64,000 bases of DNA from Neurospora intermedia (Eukaryota; Ascomycota; Sordariomycetes; Sordariales; Sordariaceae), in the NCBI GenBank assembly GCA_037102815.1, contig BTPP01000009.1:434001-498000 (forward strand), written 5' to 3'. Numbering within the stretch: the first letter of the stretch is position 1; each line of letters begins with the position of its first letter. Positions 12,129-27,100 of this stretch are shown here, one piece after another. The notes beneath the pieces are model-generated. The model worked only from the letters and a program-made list of their open reading frames with translations. It made no database searches and had not been told where the DNA came from. The position numbers and the translations under genes were made by a program.

Positions 12129-14084
12129 CTAATTCACCTCAATCTCCACTTTCACATCCTCCTCAGGCCACCGACACTCCCACACCTCCTCACTATCCAC
12201 ATCCACATCCGCCCCATCCCCCCCATCCTCCATCTTTTGTACCACCTCCTCCTTCAAAACACTGTCCCCCGGCCACGCACAAACCTTCCTCTGTCTCCTC
12301 ACCCCACTACTAGCATTCAACCCCGCCCTCCAACTCGTCGCCACCAACTGCCTCACCTCCCTCCCCTCCTCCACCCACTTCCCCAGCGCCACCAACGCAT
12401 CATGCTCCTCACTCCCCTCGTACCCGGGCACCGACCAGACCCCCGACCCCATGACACCAGCCTGGAACGCCCCGCCAATATTCCACGGCGCATCCACCCC
12501 CGCCGGACTCGCCCAGCAGTGTTGCATCCCTGGTATTAGAAACATCTTGAAGAACTCTGTCGTATCGCTGCCGAAAAGCTTCAAAGTCCGCTGGTAGTAA
12601 AGCTCCGACCCCTTAGTGGGAACTAGGCCGTCTGCTAGACCATGATACAGAATAATCTTGCCACCACGGGACTTATACGCGGAAATGTCGTAGTGATCTG
12701 CTGTCGCTTGGCCAGGATCAAGTCGTTCAGCGAGGTCGACGACGGAATCGGAGTAAGAGGTGGTGTAGTCCCAGGTGGCGTTGTCGAAGAGGAAGTCACG
12801 CTGGTAGCCGATGCCAAAGGGGGAAGGGACACCGTTGGTGTTGCCTATGATGGCCCACCATTGGGCTTCGGAGCCGAGGGTCAGGCCGGGGTAGATGAGT
12901 TCGCCTGTGGTTTCGTGGTGGTGCGAGGAGTAGATTTTGGCGAGGGTGGAGAGTTGGGGCTTGGTTAGACAGGTTGGTGTTGTTTCGTTGGATGGGCAGA
13001 GGAGGAGGGAGGAGTTGAAAGTGCAGAGATCGGGGCGGCTGATGATGCCGTCTTGAAGACCGTCGGCTGGGTCGCATTGGCGGATTACTTCGTCGGCAAC
13101 GACTTGGAGTAGCGGCGTCGGGATGTACGAGTCGCTGGTGTTGGGGAGGTTGTACATCCCTAGTTGGGTGAGGTAGTTGTTGAGGTGGGAAGTCCACCAG
13201 GCTGGGGCGCCCACAAGCACACCGTCAAAGGAGTCGGGGAATTCTTGTATCTCGCGGAGACCCTGGCGGCCACCCGTAGAGCAGCCGCTATAGTACGAGT
13301 AAGTGATGTCGCTGCCGTCATAGTAGGCGGCTGTAAGCTTCTTGCCGAGCACCACGGTTCCATGAAGGGCACGCCATCCCCAATCGGTCTTCTTTTCAGG
13401 CTGATTGATGGCCCACGATGTGTCAATCACAGACCCGTTATGGCCAAGGTCTGATGAGACGGTTGCCATGCCGTAATGTGTGCCGGGGGCCCTGGAAAGA
13501 GACATCATTAGCAGCTGGTTCGACGATCAGAGGCACAAAGGTGGTCAAAGTCCATCGCGATGAGCAACGCTCGTACTCTATTGACAGGAGGGGAAGAACC
13601 ATGATAAAAGAAAAATAAGCACATACATGTCAAGCCAATTAACCCCCCCCGCGAACCCTCCATTCCCGACCGCAAGAAACCTCCCACTCCACTCCGTCGG
13701 CAAGAACAGCCCAAACCGATAACTACTCGACGGCGAACTCGTCACGTTGATCGTCACCGCACATAATTCAGGAAGGTTTGTTGGGTCAATCGGATACGCG
13801 ATATTCGCCTTCCCTTCGCCATAGCTGCCATCTTCCGGAACAGCCGCAATGTTCTCCAAGCTTGCTTCAGGCGGCAGGATGTCGATGAAGAAGGCCTTGT
13901 TGCAATTATTAGGTGGCTTTGTTGGTATTGGTTTTGCCGATGATGTTGCAGCTGCCGAGCTGGAGGCTGGTGGTGGGATATCACGTAGCCACCATCCTAA
14001 TGTGCCGGGTACGGCATGACTTTGGATGACGATTGCGAGGAGGACAACGACGACTCCGGAAATGGAGGCTGTGATACGCGTCAT
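12129..14084 (-). CDS. Tannase / feruloyl esterase family protein, secreted, 606 aa
   Basis: Two exons, 14084-13627 and 13491-12129; the Met codon of NWLDMAPGTHYG is split by the intron. The start at 14084 gives a hydrophobic signal (SGVVVVLLAIVIQSHA). The family hydrolyses ester bonds of gallic or hydroxycinnamic acids in tannins and plant cell walls. The nucleophile motif SGCSTGGRQG is intact with Ser224; Asp440 (HGLADGLVP) and His477 (PGMQHCW) complete the triad, and Cys223 and Cys478 sit next to Ser and His as in members with a triad-linking disulphide. Asp-rich metal-loop features lie between, in the lid region. The C-terminus after about 540 is acidic and variable. Whether the substrate is tannin, ferulate or chlorogenate cannot be decided from sequence. 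Confidence 0.92.
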
Positions 14085-15928
14085 TATGTAAAGAAGTAGA
14101 GAGACCAATGACGGTCTGTCGTTGCGGAGATCATCAAGGAGAATCAGTAAGAGGATAATAAAGGGAAAACAGTCTGTTCAGTCCCTCGTACAAAGCTGAT
14201 GACGATAATTGACTGATGAAGTAGACCGAGTAGAGAACATGGGTAGTTGAGTGATCCCCTGGTTTGACGGATCGAATGTGGTAGACCGAACGTGGTACAG
14301 TAACGTCTACGGATAGGGACATCGTGAAGACGGGTAACCACTTGGTGTTCCCTTTATAAAGGAACTAGAACTGTATGACTTACCAGCTGCAACGACACCC
14401 ACCGAGGATATCCCAACTTTTGATGTGCTATCACGAGGTTCGGTTGGCCGTGAACCAGCATCCTGGGGTTCGTCTGGAGAGGCGAACCTTTCTTCCATGG
14501 CTTGAAACGGTCGGTGTCCAGCGTAATACCTTGGCGGTTTCTCCTAGCGTTTGTCATCAAGCAGAACGGTCGAGGTACCTAGATGCTAGCTAGCCCAAGG
14601 TGCCCGACAGGATGGTAATTCAGAAATCTGCAAGCTGACTTGGATAGTAGCCATGCGGCGGAGAAGCAGCCCGAGGGCAAGCTGATGTAGCAGGCATGGC
14701 AGATATATGCATTAGGCTGGCCATGCCGGTCTGGCAATGAACCCCAACTACCAACTCGATCCATTGCAGTTTCCAGACCACCTTCAGTGCTAGATTTGAT
14801 TGGAGAGGTTGGATCATGGAAGCTAGCTCGGCGACCCTGGGTTAAGTTGGAATAAAGCTTGATCGGTGTGCTTTGGAAGTCTGATACTACCTTACTCTTT
14901 TTCTGGAAAGAGAAGGTAACACAGCGTGAAGACTACGACTGGGAATCTTGGGTCGTGCGAGGCATTGTTCCTGGTTTGACGAATGGCGAGTGACGAGGGA
15001 GATGGGGAACACAAAGTTACAGCTTCGAGCGGGGAATATTGGAACTGTGTCCTGTCCTGTTACCAAGCATGCAGTTACCGTGTAGCCTCACACAAACTTG
15101 CAGTTCCAGGATAGACACAGTTGTGCGGAATCTGTCAGGTTAGAGGTCTGGCAGTTGCGTTTGGCTGTACGTACCTGGCTGTAGAAGCACATTGCAGAGC
15201 CATAACCCTGCGTTGTCGGACTCTCCTGTCCTGGAATACGAGTTGTTTGAGATTATGTGGTAGTCGGAGAAGCTTACCGGCAGGCAGGGATGGGGGGACG
15301 GCTCGGTTCCGATGTAAATTCGCTGCCGCTGTCACATCTTCTCACTCCGTTGCCATAGGCACCCAATTGTTGATCTGATCCAAACTGGCGGTAACCCGTG
15401 CGGTGCCCCTCGCTTCTCGCCCATTTGGGTTTCTCGTTCTTCCTTCAGGTTCTGTTACTGAGGCAACCTGAATCCTTTAGGGACCCCAACCTAGAATCCC
15501 ACTCCTCCGAACCCCGTCCGATCTCATGGAGGTTACTATCCGCTTCTCGGACCCATCAAACGTCATATTTGTGAGTACCAGGAGCCGAGCAGGTATCTTG
15601 CCGGGACTTCCATGTCCGAAAAGGATATTTCTCCTGTCTACAAGCATGTACGCTTGGGTAGAAGAGTGAAGAGAACTCCACTTCCACGCTTGAATTGCTC
15701 CGCGCAAAGTATGCCGCTATGACTTGCTCCCCGAACTCGATTCACTTGTATGGGTGCATCTTGACTGACTTGGGATAGACTGACTTTGGACAATTGCGAT
15801 TGCTATCAAAAAAGAACAAAGAAGAGAAGAAGATGGATAGAAGAAGAAAGCCGAATACGACGCTGAAATGCATACCTTGTCCATGGTGAATACGTCAGTC
15901 AGCCTCCATCTTACCCCAGATTCCCTTT
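14085..15928. other. Long intergenic region, no gene seen
   Basis: About 1.8 kb between the esterase start and the permease stop. Open frames are short, on both strands, and without family features. Likely promoter of the esterase plus the 3' end of the permease gene. Confidence 0.5.
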
Positions 15929-17570
15929 TCAGAGTCGAAATAACCGGACTTCCTGTCCGTTACTTTCGCGAAGAAGCTTCCGATTCTTGTAGCCATACCA
16001 GAGACGGAGTCCCACTGCTCCCACCGAAACCATGAGAAGCATCGCCGCATTGGTCCAGTGACCAGTGGGATATCCCCGAGCGGCCTCCTCCTTTGGGTAT
16101 ATCCACACCCCGGGGATTTGGCCAATGCCGCCCCCGACACTCACATTGATTGCAATGGCTAGACCTACGGAAGCGGTACTGTAAACATTTGATGAGAGCC
16201 ATCCCAGCATTGGTGGGACACAGGCAAAGGAACCCGCCGATGCAAGGATGAGACAACCGTATCTGTGCTGGTAGGCATCTACTGGTAGCGTGACCATGGC
16301 TATAAATCCTACGGCACCGAGGAGCGAAAACACGGCGCTGTGAATACCGCGGGCATTGAAGTGGTCCGCTGACCACGAACCAACAATTTGTGTGACTGTA
16401 AGGTAATTCCGTCAGTAAGGTGTTCATCACGGAGGTATGCGCAGACTACCAACCATAAGCTACCGCATAAGGTGGTACACTCATCAACTGAGCCCGGAGA
16501 TCTTTGTATCCCAGACCGGCAGTGATGGACGGGGTGAACAACGACAGCGAGCTGAAGGGAACCGAGATTCCAAAGTAGATGAGGTAGTGACCGTAAAGCC
16601 GCCAGTCCGTAAGCGTAGTTTTGGCATCCTGCCACGTCATGCTGCGATGATGACTCTTGCTCCCTTCTACCTTGAGACGAGCTAGCGCAATTTCGCGTTC
16701 TCTTCCTCTGAGGTGCTCCTCTGGGTAGTCCGGTAGGAAAAAGAGGACAAAGAGCGACGAGACGCACGATGGGGCGCCTTCAATGATGAACAGCCAACGC
16801 CATGCAGACAGTCCACTTGCGCCGTTCATGTGGCCAATGCCATAGGCGATTGCGCCCCCAAAAGCACCGGCGAGTGTGGCGCTCGCGAGAATAGAGGCGA
16901 CCCTGACACTACGCTCATCGGACTTGTACCAAAAGGTCAGGTAGTAGACCAGGCTATCCGCCCAGATGGTTAGCGGGTTGAGGTGGTCAAAGAAGCCATC
17001 AGTGGTACCAACCCAGGGAAAAGACCGGCTTCGGAAGCACCAAGGATGAACCTCACAGCGGCCAAGGAGGAAAAGTTGTGAACACCGCCCAGCCCCATAG
17101 TGATGGCACCCCATGAAAACATGAGAAACGCAATCCATCGCGAAGGCCGCAGCTTCTTGAGCAGAATGTTGGAGGGGACCTCGAAAGTGGCGTATGCTAC
17201 CAAAAAGACCATCAAGGCGATGTTGAACTGGTACTGGGTGGAATGGGTCTCGGTCTGCATATCATTGTGTGTCGACGAGTTGAGAATGCGGGCGTTGCCG
17301 ATATTGGATCGGTCCAGATAACAGAGGAAGTAGATGGCGGCGCAAAGGGGGAGAATGGTCAAGTCTTGTTTACGCAACAATGCTTGTTCTTCAGCTTGAG
17401 AATACTCGAATTCCGGGGTCAACTGGTAGAAGTGCGGATCAGAAGGTTAGAGGTATGAGATTGAGACACGGTGCGATGGACCTGCTACTAACCTCGTTGT
17501 TCCTGCTGACTTCGACCTCATCCAACTGCTTCTCCTTGTCTGGATCCATTTCTTCGATCGAGTGAGCCAT
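15929..17570 (-). CDS. MFS permease, anion:cation symporter (Dal5/allantoate) type, 484 aa
   Basis: Four exons: 17570-17493, 17422-17013, 16953-16454, 16395-15929. The third junction restores GLFPG-LVYYLTFWYKSDERS, a conserved run that is broken by a frame change if unspliced; the fourth gives AYVTQIVGSWSADHF. About twelve membrane helices are visible, starting after the hydrophilic N-terminus with ILPLCAAIYFLCYLDRSNIGNA, whose LDRSNIGNA motif marks the ACS family of organic-anion, vitamin and allantoate transporters in the fungal plasma membrane. The substrate is unknown. The C-terminal end is short; an alternative reading frame continues downstream, so the last few residues are less certain than the core. 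Confidence 0.88.
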
Positions 17571-18893
17571 GGTGGTTTGAGCGGGCTGTTTGTGTTTCGA
17601 TGTATACAAGGAACGTTTGAGTAGGGTTGTCGTGATTCGAAGTGGAAGTTTGATGGTCTTGCTCTCTGATGATAAGGAGCAAGAAACCTAGGTGCCTACC
17701 TACCCTCGTGCCCTTGTGCTGTGCGCCATGCCAGCTTTCCAAGGACCCTTGGCCTAGCTCTAGCTTCTAGACAAGATGATTGGATACCTCGGCGAGACTT
17801 GTCTTGACAAAAGTGTGTCACCTTCAGGGTCCTCCAGTGTCTCGGGCCATGACCGTGGCGATCAGCAACCACCATGGGTGTACGATGTCGGGCTGGTACC
17901 TGGTCATTCCCGCATACATATTGCTTATTTGGGAGGGTATCGTGAGCTGGAACAAACCAAAAGAGACCTATCTCCTCGGGAGCTTGGGGGCGGATAAAGG
18001 TAAGCGATAGATGAGTGCGGGGGAGAGAATGAACTGGAGGCGTCGAAGGAGAAGGAGGGGAAGAAGCAAACTTGCCTAATCAGTATGGTGAAAACCGTCA
18101 GGGTACTGGAGGGGTACAGTACTTTGTGGGGGAATGGGCGCTAAGGCACGTCAGTGCAGAAAGGGGACTGGATCTCCAAGGTACTTTTTCCCTTATCACT
18201 AACATTATCGAGCTCCAGTTCTTGATGTTCTTCAACAACGTTATTTTGAGGGCTGAAAAGGGGTGTGGAAGAAAGGTGAGAAGTACAGCCTTGTTAAGCT
18301 TCTTTGGTTTGTTCTGACATCTCTCTGACAGTCAAGCAGACAACTCCAGAGTTCAGGTCAATGGCTGCTATGTTAAGGCATAGAGTCTAGCTTAACAAAC
18401 ATGACCATGGTGGGGAAGATCGACACGCTCTCGGCCCAGCATTGACAGGGAGACGGAAGTTGCAAACATCTGGTCTGCCTGCTTGAACTCGAACGTCTTC
18501 CCTTCCATTCCAATCCTCGATAAGAAATGACCTGGTGAATGGAATGTGCAGAATCTGCAGGTCATGCAGAGTTAATATGCACCTTCCTTTTACGTGCGGT
18601 GCTTCTTCTCCAACAGGAAGGAAGCCATCCCGCCACTGCTGTTACAAGCAGGTTGGCTTTCCAGCTTCCTTCCCCAATTGATCACCAACTGGAATTCCAA
18701 CTGCGACTTTAATCTGCTCGCCAAATCTGACTCGTCCATTTCAAGAGGGCAATCTGGATGCGCATTCGGCAGTTGCAACACTGGTCCCCCAACATCAGCA
18801 GTCCGAATCGGGTATCTTCAACGTGTCAGCGAACCGCAACTGCTTCAAACGGTCAAGGTGATCAATCATGGTATATTGAATTTAATCATGGTA
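17571..18893. other. Intergenic region, no gene seen
   Basis: About 1.3 kb between the permease start and the MITE-like element. Two imperfect copies of aatcatggta lie at about 18865 and 18884, just before the element. No coding features. Confidence 0.5.
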
Positions 18894-19227
18894 CCATACC
18901 AGGAAGGGGGGGGTTTAGCGAACAGCCACTATACAGTTCGATTTTTTGGACGGTTGTTCTTGCCTAAACTGATATTCTATAGCAATCTGATAGATAAGTG
19001 ACGGTTCAGAAAAATCAACGCTTAATGGTTTCAAACGTTTAGCAGTTTTCATCAGATAATGAATGGTCGGAATACAATACAGAAACAATTGAACCAGGTT
19101 TGCGTTGGGAAAGATCAATGTTGAACTACGTTAAACTGTAACTACGATTTAAACAGTCACTATGCAGCTCAAAATTTTTGTTAACAGTTGATTTACTGTT
19201 CGCTAGACCCCCCCTTTCCTGGTACGG
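18894..19227. mobile_element. MITE-like element with about 34-bp terminal inverted repeats
   Basis: The left end (from 18894) and the reverse complement of the right end (to 19227) match over about 34 bases, sharing ACCAGGAA, a run of seven to eight G, then TAGCGAACAG; the few differences are mostly transitions. Both ends are flanked by TA (18892-18893 and 19228-19229), as expected for a Tc1/mariner-type target duplication. The inside is AT-rich with no open frame, so the element is non-autonomous. It also carries a diverged direct repeat (18921-18949 and 19152-19180). The ends touch the 3' flank of the mannosidase gene, 33 bases from its stop. Confidence 0.75.
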
Positions 19228-19259
19228 TATGTACACACTGACAGTCTCACATTACAGCT

Positions 19260-21215
<1,956 letters not shown>

Positions 21216-22267
21216 TGTTGGCAAGTCAGTCGTAATCCCGTTGTGTCTGAGATGGAGCGGAGGTTGGTGGATGATAAGGTGGTTTAGCAAGGCCTAACGC
21301 CGCAGAATCGTAAAGACAGCATGTAGACAGGACTTTGATGTTATGTCGTCGCGACTACACTCCTAGTTCCCTTTTCAGTTCTTGCGTCTTCAAAACCTCC
21401 AAGCCAATCGGATGAAAAATACAATGAAGAAATCCAAAAAAAAAAAAAAAAAAAAAATGATGAAATACGAAAAGGTGACTAACTGAGCAGTACAGTCTTT
21501 GTCATTAATGAATCCTTTAATCGGCCACTACAAAAACCCCTGACCACCACCCGCCGCCCATTTGCAGTTTTTGTCATTAGGTTGTTAGTGGACATGGTGC
21601 CGCCGCCACCACACCACAACTGTTTCGGTTCGTTGTCCATTGACCACTCAGCTGTTATGAAGAGCCCCTGAGACAAGGTTGAAGCGCACAGTACCACGCT
21701 CAGCTATGTACTTATTGCGGCATGTCTGACATTGTGCCAAGGCGGGTAAAACGATATGTTAAGATACAACGGAGGAAGTGGCGGTGGTTGAGGTGGTATA
21801 GGGCTGGGATAAACTTGGCTTGGTTGGAACAAAAATAGCATGACAATGGTGGGAAGGGGGAAGGGGGAGATGAGGATTTACTGTAGATCTGTCGCGGACC
21901 GTGGATCAGGGGATGGTTTGAGTGAACACCACTGCAACGTCAACATGGTTTTTAGGGGTAGTCCCATCGAGCCTTTCGGCGTTCACAAGCAAAAAGCAGG
22001 TTTGTATTAATTGATCCAAGAGAATATTCGATTCTGAGGAGGGATGGTGACTGTTATGATACCTTGTGTACCTCGGTATATCGACCGCTTGCCCGAACCA
22101 AAAGCCATGTACCTATTCAAATCTCCACTTTGATAAACCATCACAACAGCACCTTAATCCTCTCTCCTCAGTCCTCTTCCCGCCTGCCCAGTGACCTTAC
22201 TTCCGAATAGGGACCCTCGTTCTTCATCATCTGACCAAACACCTACCAGTGAAGCCATCCTCCAAGA
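21216..22267. other. Intergenic region with an A22 tract
   Basis: No gene supported. It contains an uninterrupted run of 22 A at 21436-21457 and two related tttgtcatta motifs near 21496 and 21569. It should hold the mannosidase promoter and the 3' end of the small secreted-protein gene. Confidence 0.5.
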
Positions 22268-23083
22268 TCAGAGGTCCCCATCCAAACATGCCACAACCCC
22301 CGGCTTATCCTGTCCATACTCCATCCCTTGCCCATCCAAATACTTCAACACCCCACACTCGGCCAAAAGCTCGATCCTCGCACAATTACCCGGCAAGCTA
22401 ACCGTCCCATCCCCGTTCGACTTGACAAACCTAACCGGGTACTGCGGCCTCGTATAAACCGGATCCGTCTCGTTACACACGATGAACGTGCCGCGCTGAT
22501 ACAGTTCCGGTGCCTCGCTGTCCGTGATGGGCGACCCGGGAGCAGTGGGTTGGTCAGCTTGGGGTGAATCAGGGCCAGCGGAAGAGATAAAGAGGCGCGG
22601 GTGGCCGGAGGGTGAGGAGATGGATATGGAAGGGGTGGAAAGCCCAAAGAAGATGCCGAGGTAGAGAACAGAGGGAAAGTCCGAGTCGTAGATGCCGCCC
22701 AGACGAATGGAGAGGGGGAAGGGGTTGGAACTGTCGAGGGAGATGCCGCCGGTGGAGTTTTGATAGTAGATTTGGTGGGGACCGGAGCTGGATCTTTCGG
22801 CGATGGTATGTGCAGAGGAACCGGATGCAGTGGTGTTGGGCTTGGCGAGGACAGCGGTGCTTTGGCCGGCGCCGACGTGCACGCCGCGTAGGGACCAGTG
22901 GTTGATGTCGTCTAGGAAGAGGTTGCGGGCCATGTCGGGGTCGGTGAGGTTGGCGACGAGGGCGAAGCCGAGGGCTGTTGAGGTTGGAGGTTGTGGAGAG
23001 GTCGGGGAGGAGTCGTCAAGGTGAAGAGGAGTGGCATTGGCCAAGGTGAGAGCCGCGAAGGCGAGGAGGGCTTTAGTGAACAT
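22268..23083 (-). CDS. Small secreted protein, DUF7907-like, 271 aa
   Basis: Single exon starting at the ATG at 23083, which gives a signal peptide (MFTKALLAFAALTLANA). The body begins with LGFALVANLTDPD and continues HWSLRGVHVGAGQSTAVL, resembling a family of uncharacterised ascomycete secreted proteins (I recall it as DUF7907). The middle contains a fairly hydrophobic YLGIFFGLSTPSISI strand and a polar Pro/Ser/Asp linker; the C-terminal part has cysteines at CNETDP, NCARIELLAECGVL and VACLDGDL that could form disulphides. No catalytic motif is recognised. Function unknown; extracellular location is inferred from the signal and five N-glycosylation-type sequons. Confidence 0.75.
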   Translation of the reverse strand: MFTKALLAFAALTLANATPLHLDDSSPTSPQPPTSTALGFALVANLTDPDMARNLFLDDINHWSLRGVHVGAGQSTAVLAKPNTTASGSSAHTIAERSSSGPHQIYYQNSTGGISLDSSNPFPLSIRLGGIYDSDFPSVLYLGIFFGLSTPSISISSPSGHPRLFISSAGPDSPQADQPTAPGSPITDSEAPELYQRGTFIVCNETDPVYTRPQYPVRFVKSNGDGTVSLPGNCARIELLAECGVLKYLDGQGMEYGQDKPGVVACLDGDL

Positions 23084-24182
23084 GGTGGCTGGTATATCTG
23101 TTTTTGGAATGGTGTTGACGAAGGCAGTATGCAAGGCGAGTGTAGGCAATGGAAGTCCAGCCGAGTTGATGGATTGGCAAACACGGGCGAACATGAGATG
23201 CGAGAAGGGGGCCATGTCTTAGTTTATGATACGACCATGTCGGCTTTGCTGCTTCACTTGAGCCTACCGCGATATACTTACCTATGACAGCAATCCTTTG
23301 CCAGTCCGGTGCAACAGTCAGTGTGCCAGGAAGAGTGCATGATGGAGACCCGGTCGGCGAGTGTGATGGTAAAACTCTCTTCACTCGAGGAAAGAATAAC
23401 CGCCCCGACGGCAAGTCTCCCGTCGGATGGATGGTTTCAAGTCAAGCTGAGCCGCGAAGCTTTTCGAGCGCGGGACCGATGAGTATAAAAGTCCCCTACT
23501 TTGAGCAATCGTCGTGGTTGATGACACCCGGGAAAGATGCAGTCAAGACGTGGTTCCCGCTTGGAAATGTTGATTGGTGAAAAAGGCGCAACCGCGTAAC
23601 GTTGTTGCCGTGGTGTTTTGGTCACCGAGTGATGGGAACTCGGGCATGACAAGACAAGTGGTCGCCGGAGAGTCGGGAGCGAAAGTACCTCGGTCATTGC
23701 CGTCGGAAACATTCCATTTCCCTTCGGTCGCTTCTTTGCGGTGGAGTTGTGGTAGGTACCTTGGTGGTCGTATTTTTGGACATTTTGTCTTATGCACTTT
23801 TTCCGTCTCGAAGTTGTGGAAAAATGAGATGGAAGGAGGGAAGAGAAGGATGAGACGGGCAATGGATCGGATGGCAGAATAGAATGGCAGGGTGTCACCA
23901 GCTTGTGGTAATGCACCATTTACACACTAACAGTTGTCCACTCTTAGAGCTGCACAAGCTGATAGTGATTTGGTGGGGACTCCCAATGTGGGGTCCGGAT
24001 CCACTGATTGGACCAGCATTGCCGGCCGAAAACAAATCGTTTGTCAATTTGCGCGTCTGAAGTTCGTCGACGGGAAACTCACTTCTGTTTGTCAACATCA
24101 CCACTCATTCGCCATTTTCACAGGAGTCACGGTGACCTTGTTGAACAACATGAAGCGACATCAATGACACATATTAGTAGCC
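23084..24182. other. Divergent promoter region
   Basis: About 1.1 kb between two divergent genes. No gene found: the open frames at 23284-23919 overlap on opposite strands and show no family features. Confidence 0.5.
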
Positions 24183-27100
24183 ATGGAACCTTGTACCACC
24201 GACCGCCAACCGGACCCCTCAACAATGGACCCGGTGTCAAGTCCAACGGCTGCAGATCCCGCCGCCGAGACTCATCCGCAAGCCGACGACGACAACGACA
24301 AGGACGCCGACTCTCTCTTCGATGGCAAAACACCCGCATTCGAGTCTCAAACTCAAAGTCCCGCCCAAGCCCCACCTGAAGATCAAGACAGCCATGAATC
24401 TCACTCTGAACCTCCATCCCAACCTGATGGCCGACCTGAGACTCAACCTCAAGAAAGTCAACAACAACAACAACAGCAACAACAGCAACAACAAACTCAA
24501 CCAGCCCGTCCCAATCCTTCATCGGATGGAAATCGACCCTTGACTGGAAATTCATCAACCCCATCAGACAGCCCTCCAAACACCAACACCACCGCTAACA
24601 ATGGCCCTCCAACCGGACCCCATACCGATCCTCATCCTCGGCCAGCACCAAGCACTCATCCCAATGGCAGCTATGGACATTACGGCCCGCCGCCCCCCGA
24701 CCCAGGACCAAAGCCCATGCCTCCAGCACCCGCTGTTCATGGACCCTTCACATATGATAAAGACGGCTTCAAGGCCCTGGGCTTTAAGCGGGAGACGCCC
24801 TACAACCTCCACATGATCATGCGTGATCCCAATGCCGTTCCGCCCATCGAACCCGTCGCCAAAGCCTGGTTTCACGCCCAACTGATACACTACGGCATCC
24901 CTGTTCACCAGTCTACCCCCGGCGCCGAGCCTCTTCCTGGCGACTTGTTTTACGCTCTACAGACTGCCCTATTCAGAGAAACCATCAAAGAAGGCAAGCT
25001 CCCGCCTGCTGACATCCTGGCCATCGAGGACAACCTCACGAGACAGTTCAAGGACATCAACAAACAGTACAAAGAAGCATTCACGTATTGGGAACAGCAA
25101 ACCTTTGCGCGATGCGCCACCCCCACCGACGAGATCAACTGCAGCGTCGACCTCTTCATGGCCAAGTATTTCCTCGACAACAGAGGCCAACCTGATCGAT
25201 GGAAAACACGGTACCCCATCATACTGCACAAACTAAACGACTACGACGGCACCCGCCAGGTGGTTAAAGCCGTTCCCAGGTTGCGGTCCCATATGATGCC
25301 TCTCTGGTCCGTCATCTGCTGGGAGTGGTACGGCATCGAGAGGGCCATCGAGGAGGCCTTTGCCAGCATTGCAGCCTCTCATCCGTCCATAACTATCCAT
25401 GTGCCTACCATGGAGGCCCACTTCCACATCGACTACTTTTTATCCAAATATTTTCTTACCGGCTTACACGGACGCCCCATGCCCTTTTTGACGCAGGAGC
25501 CCATCGTCATCGAGGGATGGTTTGGAGGTCCCGATATCCGAAATATCCTGACACATGCCGTTCTTCGCGTCCCCGACCTCCGTGTCTGGGCCTTCATCGG
25601 CAATGGCATCGACAAGACGGTTATCGGCTGGGGTGATAGGCCGTTTGAGGTGATAGAACAATTGAGAGAGACGTCCATGCGCCAACAAGTCGCAAACACG
25701 GCGCCACAGCGGGTGGAGATCCAAGGTAACCCTACCTGGGAATTGGCACTTCAACCTCACTTCCGCTTGTGTCAAGTAAAAGCCGATCTGTTGCGGACAA
25801 ACCCCCAGCAAGTATATGAGCCCTTTGAGATCGAAGAGCTGGTTGGCTCGTGGCTAATCCAGTGTCCTGCCCTGGAAGACGGCGGATGGGGAGGACGTCC
25901 CGGCGAAATGACCATCGACATTCTCAACTGGCCTATTGATAGCTACGGCCTGGTAGCGTCCATCAACCTCAAAGTTGCCCTAGGCACCATGATCCTCGCC
26001 AAATCGGAACAATTGCTAGAGGAACTGTCAGCCTACCTACTCCATGACCCCGAGGTTCTGCCACGTATACCCCATCAGAAGCGAAGACGAGGTGATGACT
26101 TCTACGTCGAGTATCCGCGACGGCGATCCCCTTATGACCCCATGCCTCCCGTGCGCATCTTCTTCGACTGGATCGGCCGGCGAGCTGGCGAGTTTGACGT
26201 GGAACTCGACATGGACCCCGCAAACAGGAACAGAGGTTGGGTGGATATCGACATGAACAACAAAGCCTTTGGCAAGGGATGGCTAAAATACTCAAAGTTC
26301 TTTGGGAGGGACAACCCAGTGGCGTTCTCCATGTACAAAGTGATGGATCAACCGAGGAAGATGCCAGAGCAGTGGAGCAATTTCCGGCCTAAACAGATGG
26401 AAGCACAGCTGCAGAGACGGGTGGAAGAACAGCTGCAGAGGCCGATCGCGCAGGCCAAGGAGATCGCGCAGCCCATGGAGATCATGATCACCTCAAAGAT
26501 ACCGCCGCCGGCGTCAGACCACACGCTTCCACCACTACCACCGCCACGAGCAGCGCCGCCGCCACGACCAGCACCGCCACCACGATTAGCACCGCCACCA
26601 CCGCGCCCACCGTCTCCGCCGAAGGACCTCCCTGGGTTTCAAAGAATACGACCAAGAGATTCTCCGATACAGATGGGAGTGCATACAATTCCACCCAAGA
26701 AACGACGTGGACCCAAAAGGGGATACAATAAAGCGCCGCCTGGCAGTGTGGTTGAGAAGCAAGGGAATGGGGTGTTGCGCGAGGGAGGCGATGGTACGTC
26801 CGCCTCGACACCGATGGAGGGTGAGGGACATGTAGAGGGATATGGGTCAGAAGAGGAGGATCAGGAACAGGAGGAACAGCAGGACGGCGAGCAGCGAGAT
26901 GATGCATCACCAGACAATGCAAATGAGCAAGCCGAGGAAGAACAAGGACAGACACAGAACCAGGAGCAAGAAAAGGGACAAAAAGGACAAGGGGAGGGAG
27001 CAGATAAAAAGGCGCAAGAGGAAGAAGATGACCTTGAGACATACGAAACGCCAGCAGAAGAGGCGCCATCGGCACCAGACACAAACGAACAGCAGAACGA

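Noticed and set aside
18594-19001. 135-codon plus-strand frame overlapping the MITE
   Set aside because: It runs through the left inverted repeat, has no family features and no codon bias.
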